A stretch of 6,333 nt of DNA from Deltaproteobacteria bacterium (GTDB taxonomy: Bacteria > Desulfobacterota > Dissulfuribacteria > Dissulfuribacterales > JALVPX01). The stretch is from positions 1 to 6,333 of the forward strand of contig JALVPX010000064.1 in assembly GCA_027031565.1 (NCBI GenBank). The letters are read 5' to 3'. A program made the translations under genes and the position numbers. Positions within the stretch are counted from its first letter, which is position 1. Each line of letters begins with the position of its first letter. A model generated the notes under the pieces. The model saw only the letters and a list, made by a program, of their open reading frames with translations, ran no database searches and was not told the origin of the DNA. This document shows, in pieces, positions 1 to 5,827 of the stretch.

Positions 1-534
1 AGGCGTATAAGGAAGCCGCAAACCTGCGACCTTGAGCAGTGCAAGGGCAAAACAGGGCACATCAGGCTCATATTTCAAAATTGCCCGCCTCACCACACCG
101 CTGGTTCCCAGCCTCACGTCAATATGGCCGAGGCTTGAATAATTTTTGATGCCGCTTGCAGGCTTGATGATGCTGCCAAAGGAATTTCGGGCCACAGCCA
201 GCACTGTGGGAGGGCCTTGTAGAAGCGCGTGACTGAATCTTTCATCACATGACGTCGATTCCGGGAAAAGAAAATCGAGACCAACGGCCTTGGAAAACTT
301 TATCTTTTCCAGCAGTTTCGCATGCAGGCACCTGGACCAGGGCCAGGCTCCAAATTTGTCCAGGCTCGCTTCATCAACTGTAATAATTACCACGTCCTGG
401 CCTGGATCGATCGGCCCCCGCCATTCAAAAAATGTGTCCAGGGTCTTTTCGCGCAGATACGTATGTATGGGAGTCAGGCCGAAAAGACCCCACAACACTC
501 CTGCAAAGAGTATTACGAAAAAACGGTTCTTCAC
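1..534 (-). CDS. CHASE2-domain membrane sensor, N-terminal part (cut by window edge)
   Basis: The visible 178 residues are the start of a membrane-bound sensor. A hydrophobic segment at about residues 5-23 is followed by a typical CHASE2 domain, a periplasmic sensory module. Its hallmarks are VVIITVDEASL (48-58), the FGAWPWSR turn (61-68) and AVGLDFLFPE (83-92). CHASE2 proteins usually continue into three transmembrane helices and then a cytoplasmic adenylate/guanylate cyclase, histidine kinase, phosphatase or kinase domain. That part lies beyond position 1, so the output is unknown. The start is GTG at 534. It is the only reasonable start, because the stop codon of the upstream FecR gene is in the same frame just before it, with no other usable initiator between. 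Only a weak GG-rich ribosome-binding sequence is visible. The 18-base gap to the FecR gene indicates co-transcription and probably a shared function. The CHASE2 family call is firm; the signal sensed is not known. Confidence 0.85.
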   Translation of the reverse strand, partial: MKNRFFVILFAGVLWGLFGLTPIHTYLREKTLDTFFEWRGPIDPGQDVVIITVDEASLDKFGAWPWSRCLHAKLLEKIKFSKAVGLDFLFPESTSCDERFSHALLQGPPTVLAVARNSFGSIIKPASGIKNYSSLGHIDVRLGTSGVVRRAILKYEPDVPCFALALLKVAGLRLPYTP

Positions 535-552
535 CTGGTAAAACGACCAACC

Positions 553-2211
553 TTACAAAATAATAATGCCCAAGAGAATCAGCGCAGTTGTACCGCACAC
601 GTAGCCGCAATATCCCCAGGGCTCTTTTTCAACCTCAAAGGTCTGGGGCACTGAAAAATCGCTCTTTTGCCCAGATGCGCTGACAGACCTCACCCTCACA
701 AAATAGGTGCCTCCGCGTTTAGGCTTCTTCAATGCATAAACGGGCTTGGTCAATCCCTTTTTTTCAAAGATGATCTTATTGAAATCCTTGTCCTTGGCCA
801 TCTGGATTTCGTAGGTTGCACCGTGGCCAACAGCTGCCCACTGTAGATAGATCGTATCTTTGTCTTCCTTCACAGAGGCCTTTCCGGGCGTCTTTAGCAC
901 CTTCCAGGAGAGTACGTTTGAAAAAAGGCTCTGAAAACCATCCCCTGCCTTTGAGGCAACCTTGAAATAATAGGTCCCTGGCTTGAGGTTTTCAGCCAGG
1001 TATGTGGGCTGTCTGACCTCGGTATCAGCGATAACGGTGCTAAACTGTTCATCCTTTGCCAGCAAAACCCTATAAGAAGCGGCACCTTCCACTTTGAGCC
1101 ACTCCACCTTCACGCTTTTTCTCCATGTTTCAAAGCCCTTATGAGGCTGTGAAATGATTGGAGCAGCAGGTACGGTCCTTACTTGGAAGAAAAAGGGATT
1201 TGCCGGCGGGCTTTCAAGACCTCTTTCATCAATACCAGTCATAAAAAGCACATAGTGCGCATCTTCAAGCTTTGCAAAGGAGACCTCTTCGCCCGGTTTC
1301 ACAAATCTCTCAGTGACAAAACGCTCCTGTCCCCCATCCTTGAGAAGGGTAATGTGAAGCCTGCTGTATGCTTCTTTCCTGGTTTTGACAACTACAGGCA
1401 GCAGCCTGTAAAGCGTCTTGATCTCCGGTTTGGCCGGAGGCGGTGGCAAAGTCAGAGGCCTTGTTGGCGGCGAGCCTTTTTTCACAATGGAACCCTTGCC
1501 CTCTGGCAGGGCTATCTCCTTTCCAGAGGCAGCAACACTTACGACACCATGCAGGGACTCAATGATACTAGCATCCTCCTGGGTGAGTTTGACCCTGAAG
1601 CGGGTGCCCCGCACGCCTGTAAGGGCAACAGGAGTCTTTATCTCAAAGGTGTCGCCTGGTGGAAGCTTTTCCTGAATGATATTGAAAAGGCGGCCCTTTT
1701 CCAGGAGAAACCCGGCCTTAAGCGAGCCGTCTGCAAGGCGTATCACGTAAACTATTTCAAGAATTGCGTTGGGCTTGACTGTAATACGCCTTCCCCGCGG
1801 CAAAACCAGATCCATCTGGCTTTCTTCCTTGGTTACCACCACGTTGCCAGGGAGCACGATATCGCCTTCGCGAAGCCATTTTTTCTGATGATCCTCTGTA
1901 AGCACATATGCCTTGCCCGTCAGGTTCTCAACCTTCAGGGCTACTATCTCTATGTTAAGAAGCCTTAAGGGAACCTGCAGGTAGGAATTTGACTTGATCT
2001 TGTAAGGGGGCTTCAGCTTATTTAAAGATGCTATCTCAACCCAATCCTGGGGCCTGTTGCAAAATTTTCGGGCCAGCTTGATCAAGCAGATATTCTTCTC
2101 AACCTTTATAGGTATAAATATGTCATCATTAGCATTGGCACAAAATACAACATGAACACTCAAGAAAAGGAGAACGATTGTTGTTATTATTGTAGCGGAT
2201 GGTTTGAACAT
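553..2211 (-). CDS. Secreted LysM-FecR-FN3-like protein with hydrophobic C-terminal tail
   Basis: This 552-residue envelope protein has several modules. Residues 1-27 look like a signal peptide, with cleavage likely near CANA. Residues 32-83 resemble a LysM peptidoglycan-binding domain, with an LN.L core and a terminal LQVP. Residues 110-230 form a FecR domain with the diagnostic TPVALTGVRGTRFRV at 193-207. A proline-rich linker (248-263) leads to two clear fibronectin-III-like or Ig-like repeats at about 348-440 and 441-527, and possibly a third at 264-347. The last 25 residues contain two cysteines (535, 539) and end in a hydrophobic stretch, ALILLGIIIL. It lacks the N-terminal cytoplasmic anti-sigma tail of classical FecR, so it is unlikely to be a sigma-factor regulator of that type. 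The start ATG at 2211 has GGGAG four bases upstream. It lies between a response regulator and a CHASE2 sensor, which suggests a role as a wall-associated partner of the sensor. That role is inferred. Confidence 0.85.
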   Translation of the reverse strand: MFKPSATIITTIVLLFLSVHVVFCANANDDIFIPIKVEKNICLIKLARKFCNRPQDWVEIASLNKLKPPYKIKSNSYLQVPLRLLNIEIVALKVENLTGKAYVLTEDHQKKWLREGDIVLPGNVVVTKEESQMDLVLPRGRRITVKPNAILEIVYVIRLADGSLKAGFLLEKGRLFNIIQEKLPPGDTFEIKTPVALTGVRGTRFRVKLTQEDASIIESLHGVVSVAASGKEIALPEGKGSIVKKGSPPTRPLTLPPPPAKPEIKTLYRLLPVVVKTRKEAYSRLHITLLKDGGQERFVTERFVKPGEEVSFAKLEDAHYVLFMTGIDERGLESPPANPFFFQVRTVPAAPIISQPHKGFETWRKSVKVEWLKVEGAASYRVLLAKDEQFSTVIADTEVRQPTYLAENLKPGTYYFKVASKAGDGFQSLFSNVLSWKVLKTPGKASVKEDKDTIYLQWAAVGHGATYEIQMAKDKDFNKIIFEKKGLTKPVYALKKPKRGGTYFVRVRSVSASGQKSDFSVPQTFEVEKEPWGYCGYVCGTTALILLGIIIL

Positions 2212-2227
2212 GCAACTCCCTTACGTT

Positions 2228-2257
2228 GGTGCAAAGGCCCTATAAAGCATGGGCACC
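2228..2257 (-). repeat. Imperfect inverted repeat upstream of the FecR-domain gene
   Basis: In the 120-base gap between the response regulator and the FecR gene, GGTGC at 2228-2232 is complementary to GCACC at 2253-2257. Two or three further G:C pairs can form inside the stem across an asymmetric bulge. In the minus-strand transcript it would form a small hairpin about 17 bases before the FecR start codon. It has no T-tract, so it is not a convincing terminator. It could be a 5' untranslated regulatory hairpin, an operator or chance. The rest of the gap is AT-rich, and a weak -10-like TAAAAT lies on the minus strand without a good -35. Confidence 0.3.
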
Positions 2258-2331
2258 TTAATTTTATGTCATCAAGAACCCAAGGAAAAAAGCGGTAAAT
2301 AAAAACTGCAAAATCAAGGCGATTCATGATG

Positions 2332-3045
2332 TTATACCATTTTTCCCTCTTCCAGCCTGTAACCTACGCCAGGAACCGCCTTAATTGTGAATTCATCCAC
2401 TTCGTTTTCGGCCAGCTTCCGCCTCAAGTTCCCTATGTGCATTATAAGGGTCTTGGTCTCGATCTGGGGATCATAACCCAACACCTTCTCAAGCAGCTCT
2501 TCCCTGGAAACCACTTCCCCTTTTCGAGCCAATAAATAGTGCAGTATATCAAACTCGGTCTTGGTCAGGGGGATACGAACTTCCCTGTCGCCCAATTTGT
2601 TCGTGGCGGTCCTCTTCAATGCGTCTAGGGAAAAAGAACCGATGTCAAACTGTATTTTCCGGGGCATGGAGGAGCAGCGGCGCATTATAGCCTTTATTCT
2701 TGCCATAAGTTCGTTCAAGGAAAATGGCTTGGTGATGTAGTCATCCGCCCCGACTTCTAATCCCTTGATCTTGTCGCTTGTATCCTTCTGGCATGTAAGC
2801 ATGATGACAGGGGTGTTGTTACCTGTCTCTCTCAGGCGTTTCATGAATGAAAAGCCATCAAGATGCGGCATCACCAGATCCAATATTATCAATTCAGGCG
2901 GATCATTTGATACCGCTTCCAGGGCTGCCAGCCCGTCTGATGCCTTGATTACTTTGATATCATGGGATTCGAAAAAGGTACTCAGCATCGTAGCGATGCT
3001 TTCATCATCCTCCACCACCAATATTTTGGTTGGCATAGCGCTCAT
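2332..3045 (-). CDS. OmpR/PhoB-family response regulator
   Basis: This 237-residue two-domain transcriptional regulator is the usual length for the OmpR family. The receiver domain (about residues 6-120) has the acidic pocket D13/D14, phosphoacceptor D56 in ILDLVMP, T84, Y103 and K106 in ITKPF, so all catalytic positions are intact. The C-terminal winged-helix DNA-binding domain (about 130-233) carries LTKTEFDILHYLL, the SREELLEKVLG recognition region and the closing PGVGYRLE. The ATG at 3045 is chosen because GAGGAG lies about seven bases upstream; a second ATG at codon 4 is less well placed. No histidine kinase is visible next to it. The genes downstream on the same strand encode a FecR-domain protein and a CHASE2 sensor. 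The CHASE2 protein could therefore be its kinase, or the regulator could be an orphan that controls this cassette. It is divergent from the cobalamin riboswitch operon. The family call is certain; the target genes are unknown. Confidence 0.96.
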   Translation of the reverse strand: MSAMPTKILVVEDDESIATMLSTFFESHDIKVIKASDGLAALEAVSNDPPELIILDLVMPHLDGFSFMKRLRETGNNTPVIMLTCQKDTSDKIKGLEVGADDYITKPFSLNELMARIKAIMRRCSSMPRKIQFDIGSFSLDALKRTATNKLGDREVRIPLTKTEFDILHYLLARKGEVVSREELLEKVLGYDPQIETKTLIMHIGNLRRKLAENEVDEFTIKAVPGVGYRLEEGKMV

Positions 3046-3114
3046 GGCTTTACTCCTCTACCTTGTTCCTAACCTCTACCATAAATTTCAAAATAATAAA
3101 ATAGTTGGCTCATG

Positions 3115-3143
3115 TTGACTGCTGTCCACCCCTCTTGTAAGAA
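3115..3143 (+). promoter_or_regulatory. Probable sigma-70 promoter of the btuF-cbiL operon
   Basis: TTGACT at 3115-3120 matches five of six bases of the -35 consensus. TAAGAA at 3138-3143, 17 bases further on, is a weaker -10 element. The predicted transcription start would fall near 3148-3152, almost exactly where the P1 stem of the riboswitch begins. This agreement supports the call. The -10 is poor, and AATAAT at 3142-3147 is a better hexamer but spaced too far from the -35. Confidence 0.55.
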
Positions 3144-3147
3144 TAAT

Positions 3148-3304
3148 CGTTGTGGTAAGGCGAGGGAATCCGGTGAGAATCCGGAGCGGGGCCGCCACTG
3201 TAAATGGGGACGAATGCTGCAGCAAGCCACTGTCCCTTCTATTGGGATGGGAAGGCGCAGCGAGTAGAACGATCCATGAGCCAGGAGACCCCCTTTCCAC
3301 AATG
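3148..3304 (+). ncRNA. Cobalamin riboswitch aptamer
   Basis: The conserved blocks of the cobalamin aptamer appear in order: AGGGAATCCGGTGAGAATCC (3163-3182), CCGCCACTG (3192-3200), AGCCACTG (3225-3232), GGGAAGGC (3249-3256) and GAGCCAGGAGACC (3278-3290). Stems can be traced by eye. P1 pairs 3148-3155 with 3297-3304 (eight pairs, one G-U). A short GGC/GCC P2 pairs 3159-3161 with 3280-3282. P4 pairs CCGG at 3170-3173 with CCGG at 3181-3184. P6 pairs GGGAC 3207-3211 with GTCCC 3232-3236. It binds a cobalamin such as adenosylcobalamin and lies directly upstream of a cobalamin-uptake gene, which fits the family's role in repressing B12 genes when the vitamin is plentiful. The exact ligand subclass is not assigned. 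Confidence 0.97.
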
Positions 3305-3310
3305 GATATA

Positions 3311-3341
3311 CAGACCGGGCGCGGGCTCCCGCCTGGTTCTG
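3311..3341 (+). promoter_or_regulatory. Riboswitch expression-platform hairpin (P13-like) with kissing loop
   Basis: Just after the aptamer, 3311-3321 pairs with 3330-3341 to give about eleven base pairs with one bulged T at 3338 and a loop at 3322-3329. The loop contains GCTCC (3325-3329), which can pair with GGGGC (3188-3192) in the P5 hairpin of the aptamer with a single G-U pair. A loop-loop contact between L5 and L13 is the known way this family couples ligand binding to its expression platform, so this is the likely P13. The pairing was traced by hand and not computed. Confidence 0.65.
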
Positions 3342-3360
3342 AAAGATTCGACATTTTTTC

Positions 3361-3388
3361 AAGGGGCCTTGTTCGAAAGGCCCTTTTT
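3361..3388 (+). terminator. Intrinsic terminator of the riboswitch expression platform
   Basis: AAGGGGCCTT (3361-3370) pairs with AAGGCCCTTT (3377-3386) in a ten-pair stem with one G-U and a six-base loop. Five Ts (3384-3388) follow the GC-rich core, then A and four more Ts. It stands after the cobalamin aptamer and only 23 bases before the btuF start codon. It is therefore best read as a conditional terminator that stops transcription of btuF-cbiL when cobalamin is bound, and not as the end of a gene. Confidence 0.85.
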
Positions 3389-3411
3389 ATTTTGAATTTT
3401 GAGACAAAGCA

Positions 3412-4341
3412 ATGAGCAACCCGCTTACGACATTTGTTTTTCTATTTTTGTGCCTCTTTTTTATAGCTTGTCCGTCAGGCGTGAAGGCGCAGGGTCTGAC
3501 CGTAATCGATGACCGCGGATCAACCATCGTGCTTAACCAGCCGGCAAAACGTGTTGTTTCGCTATACCCAGCCTTGACTGAAATCGTGGCAAGGCTGGGA
3601 CTTGAATCCAGAATCGTTGGTGCAACCGCACACGATCCGCTGATCCAGAAAAACAAGGGTGTGAAACTCGTAGGAACGCACATGCGCCCGAGCCTAGAAA
3701 TCATAATGGGTCTCAAACCAGACCTTGTCTTGCAGGGATCGAGCAGGCATGATGCATTGATGGTAACAGATGCATTGAAACGCAGGTCCATTCCTGTTGC
3801 GCTGTTTCGGCCCCATACCTTTGATCAAATGTTTTCCTCCATCAGGAAGATCGGGTTGCTATTGGGCGCTGAGACAGAATCTGAATGCGTTGTAAAGGAG
3901 CTTAGCAGAGCGCTTTCAGACATAAAGAGGAGATTCCCCCCTCCTGATCCCGTGCCCAAGGTCTTTTTTGAAATCAATCGCACAAATCTCCTTGCTGCAG
4001 GAACACGAAATATTGTCAATGATATAATTTTGCTGGCAGGGGGCAGGAACATCGTGAATGTGCCCAAAAGGATCGTGCGTTATAACAGGGAAGAGATTCT
4101 GCGGGCCCAGCCTGATATCTATATCATCCAGAAAGGCCCTATGAACAGGGGGGTGTCAACTGAATACGACTCTTCGTTTTTCTCCGCTATTCCCGCCTTT
4201 TCCAAGGGCAATGTCCTGCTGGTTGACGAATTTCTTTTCTCTCGTCCAGCTCCGAATGCCGTGAAGGCAGTTGAGGTCCTGGCAAAATTCATTCATGAAC
4301 ATTTTCCAAGCCAGCAAAAAAAACGGCGGAGAATTAGATGA
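3412..4341 (+). CDS. btuF: Periplasmic cobalamin-binding protein BtuF-like (ABC uptake)
   Basis: This 309-residue substrate-binding protein belongs to the helical-backbone periplasmic family (Peripla_BP_2), which includes BtuF and the siderophore-binding proteins. The mature part starts with a short beta region and then KRVVSLYPALTEIVARLG (46-63), the N-lobe signature. PDLVLQG follows, and a C-lobe with LLAGGRNIV and a PDIYIIQ strand. The N-terminus is a signal peptide. Cleavage after VKA (residue 26) is plausible, but IAC at 18-20 could be a weak lipobox, so a lipid-anchored form is possible. The protein ends in a basic tail, KKRRR. Corrinoid specificity is inferred from the cobalamin riboswitch upstream and cbiL downstream, since the fold alone would also fit a siderophore binder. 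No BtuC permease or BtuD ATPase is in the window. The start is fixed by the signal peptide, though only a weak GAG ribosome-binding sequence is seen. It overlaps cbiL by four bases. Confidence 0.88.
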   Translation: MSNPLTTFVFLFLCLFFIACPSGVKAQGLTVIDDRGSTIVLNQPAKRVVSLYPALTEIVARLGLESRIVGATAHDPLIQKNKGVKLVGTHMRPSLEIIMGLKPDLVLQGSSRHDALMVTDALKRRSIPVALFRPHTFDQMFSSIRKIGLLLGAETESECVVKELSRALSDIKRRFPPPDPVPKVFFEINRTNLLAAGTRNIVNDIILLAGGRNIVNVPKRIVRYNREEILRAQPDIYIIQKGPMNRGVSTEYDSSFFSAIPAFSKGNVLLVDEFLFSRPAPNAVKAVEVLAKFIHEHFPSQQKKRRRIR

Positions 4342-5108
4342 CCAAAGAAACCGCGGCCACCGGCATACTATATGGAATAGGGGTTGGACCAGGCGATTCC
4401 AATCTGCTGACCCTGGAGGCAGTGGAAATCCTGGGGCGTGTAAAATGGATCTTTGCTGCGTCCTCAAACAGGAACGGCAAGAGCCTGGCCCTTGAGATTG
4501 CCTCTTCCTATTTTAATGAAAGAGCAAACGTTCAGCCCCTCTATTTTCCAATGACCAGGGATAAAGAGAGGCTGGAAGAGGCATGGCAGGCCAATTGCCA
4601 GAAGGTGCAGAACGTGTTGACCATGCCAGATGATGCTGCCTTCGTTACCCTGGGAGACCCTTCTACATATTCCACCTTCACTTATCTCTTGAGAAAACTA
4701 AACTGCAACAATGAATTTGGCTGGAAAATAGTCCCCGGCATCACCTCTTATCAGGCATCTGCTGCGGTTTTGGGCCTGCCGCTGGCAGAGGCAGAGGAAT
4801 CGTTGACTATTGTTTCAGGTGCCAAGGGGATAGATGAACTGGAAATGGCTCTGACATACTCAGATAATATAATAATTATGAAGGCCTACAGGCATTATCG
4901 AGAAATTGTGCGACTGCTCAAGGAAAAAGGGCTTGCAGACCGTACGGTGGCAGTAAGGAGGTGCGGACTGCCTGGCCAAGAGATCAGTTTTGATATCGAA
5001 GAGTGGGATGGAGAGGAGAGGTCATATTTTACTCTTTTGATCGTGAAAAAGAGGCCAGATCACAAACAGATATCATATCAAGGGCCTGCATTTGAGCGTA
5101 TTAAGTAG
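4338..5108 (+). CDS. cbiL: Precorrin-2 / cobalt-factor II C20-methyltransferase
   Basis: This cytoplasmic 256-residue enzyme transfers a methyl group from S-adenosylmethionine to C20 of the corrin precursor. CobI acts on precorrin-2 in the aerobic route and CbiL on cobalt-factor II in the anaerobic route. It shows the tetrapyrrole methylase pattern: GIGVGPGD (13-20) followed by LLTLEAVEIL, then FPM (70-72), LGDPSTYSTFTYL (105-117) and VPGITSYQA (132-140). The GDPSTYSTF and PGITSYQA forms point to CobI/CbiL over other ring methylases such as CobM or CobJ. The ATG at 4338 overlaps the btuF stop as ATGA, with GGCGGAG six bases upstream, so translation is probably coupled. It should share the riboswitch control of btuF. 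Its 3' end overlaps the convergent LOG gene by eight bases. CbiL is preferred to CobI only because the apparent lineage is anaerobic; the sequence alone was not used to decide metal preference. Confidence 0.94.
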   Translation: MTKETAATGILYGIGVGPGDSNLLTLEAVEILGRVKWIFAASSNRNGKSLALEIASSYFNERANVQPLYFPMTRDKERLEEAWQANCQKVQNVLTMPDDAAFVTLGDPSTYSTFTYLLRKLNCNNEFGWKIVPGITSYQASAAVLGLPLAEAEESLTIVSGAKGIDELEMALTYSDNIIIMKAYRHYREIVRLLKEKGLADRTVAVRRCGLPGQEISFDIEEWDGEERSYFTLLIVKKRPDHKQISYQGPAFERIK

Positions 5109-5817
5109 GGCAAATAGGCTCCTTTGAGTAATTCAACGGGGCTTCACGTTTTATCACGTCAACTATGTGCTCCGGGTCATCCAGGACGTGGAATAGCGCC
5201 AGATCATGCTTGTCTATCATGCCGTGGGTCAGCTGCTGCTTTTCTATCCAAGTGACCAGCCCCTTCCAATAGTCGCTTCCAACGAGAATGACAGGAAAGG
5301 GTTTTATCTTACGCGTCTGTATCAGCGTGATGGCCTCAAAAAATTCATCCAGCGTGCCAAAGCCCCCGGGCAGGCATACAAAGGCCACTGCATACCGGAC
5401 GAGCATGACCTTCCTGACAAAAAAATACCTGAAATCAAGGGAAATATTGGGATATGGATTGGGTTCCTGCTCATGGGGCAGTTTGATATTAAGGCCGGCA
5501 GACCTGCCTCCTGCCTCGGCTGCACCCTTGTTGGCAGCCTCCATGATCCCAGGCCCGCCGCCAGTCACCACTGAAAACCCTGCCTTGGCCACTCCCATTG
5601 CTATATTTTCAGCCAGCTGGTAGTAGCTGTCTTCAGGTTGGGTCCTGGCGGATCCAAATATGGCCACTGCCGGGTAAATCTTGCACAGTGCCTCAAAACC
5701 ATCCACAAACTCCGCCATGATCCTGAACAGGCGCCACGACTCCTGCGCGCTCAGTTCATCTAAAATATACCGTTCAGCTTCATTCCCCGCAGGAAGTTCG
5801 TCTTTTCTAACCGACAC
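5101..5817 (-). CDS. LOG/TIGR00730-family nucleotide-processing Rossmann protein
   Basis: This 238-residue protein belongs to the LOG family, once misnamed lysine decarboxylases. Characterised members cleave nucleoside 5'-monophosphates such as cytokinin ribotides, releasing the base and ribose 5-phosphate. The visible signature is VAIFGSAR (51-58), GGGPGIMEAANKG (86-98), the FVRKVMLV helix with R135, and PGGFGTLDE (150-158) with E158. R135 and E158 correspond to the catalytic pair of the family, so the protein should be active. An N-terminal extension of about 45 residues precedes the Rossmann core. The start is GTG at 5817, with GAGG six bases before it and lying within the end of recO. In non-plant-associated bacteria the natural substrate is usually unknown; nucleotide salvage or clean-up is more likely than hormone production. 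It is convergent with cbiL and overlaps it by eight bases. Confidence 0.92.
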   Translation of the reverse strand: MSVRKDELPAGNEAERYILDELSAQESWRLFRIMAEFVDGFEALCKIYPAVAIFGSARTQPEDSYYQLAENIAMGVAKAGFSVVTGGGPGIMEAANKGAAEAGGRSAGLNIKLPHEQEPNPYPNISLDFRYFFVRKVMLVRYAVAFVCLPGGFGTLDEFFEAITLIQTRKIKPFPVILVGSDYWKGLVTWIEKQQLTHGMIDKHDLALFHVLDDPEHIVDVIKREAPLNYSKEPICPT

Positions 5818-5820
5818 TTT

Positions 5821-5827
5821 TCACCTC
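5821..5827 (-). promoter_or_regulatory. Ribosome-binding site of the LOG gene overlapping the recO stop
   Basis: On the minus strand, GAGG at 5827-5824 runs into the recO stop codon TGA at 5823-5821. The GTG start of the LOG gene follows three bases later at 5817. The spacing from GAGG to GTG is six bases. This supports the GTG start and suggests that ribosomes finishing recO reinitiate on the LOG gene. Confidence 0.7.

Noticed and set aside
425..610. Minus-strand 61-codon frame bridging the FecR and CHASE2 genes
   Set aside because: It is out of frame with both neighbours and overlaps the CHASE2 N-terminus, which has clear family motifs.
1183..1968. Long plus-strand open frame of 261 codons
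   Set aside because: It lies wholly opposite the well-supported FecR-domain gene. Its translation has no recognisable domain, so it is an antisense shadow.
3215..3224. Palindrome TGCTGCAGCA considered as a protein-binding operator
   Set aside because: It falls inside the P6 region of the cobalamin aptamer, where a variable hairpin is expected.
3107..3282. GGCTCATG at 3107-3114 perfectly complementary to CATGAGCC at 3275-3282, a possible outer stem of the riboswitch
   Set aside because: The left copy lies upstream of the predicted -35 element and so outside the transcript. The P1 stem at 3148-3155/3297-3304 explains the aptamer better. It would need reconsidering if transcription starts upstream of 3107.
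3069..3415. Open frames of 87-97 codons on both strands across the riboswitch
   Set aside because: They cover conserved riboswitch structure and the terminator, have low-complexity or unrecognisable products, and conflict with the RNA interpretation.
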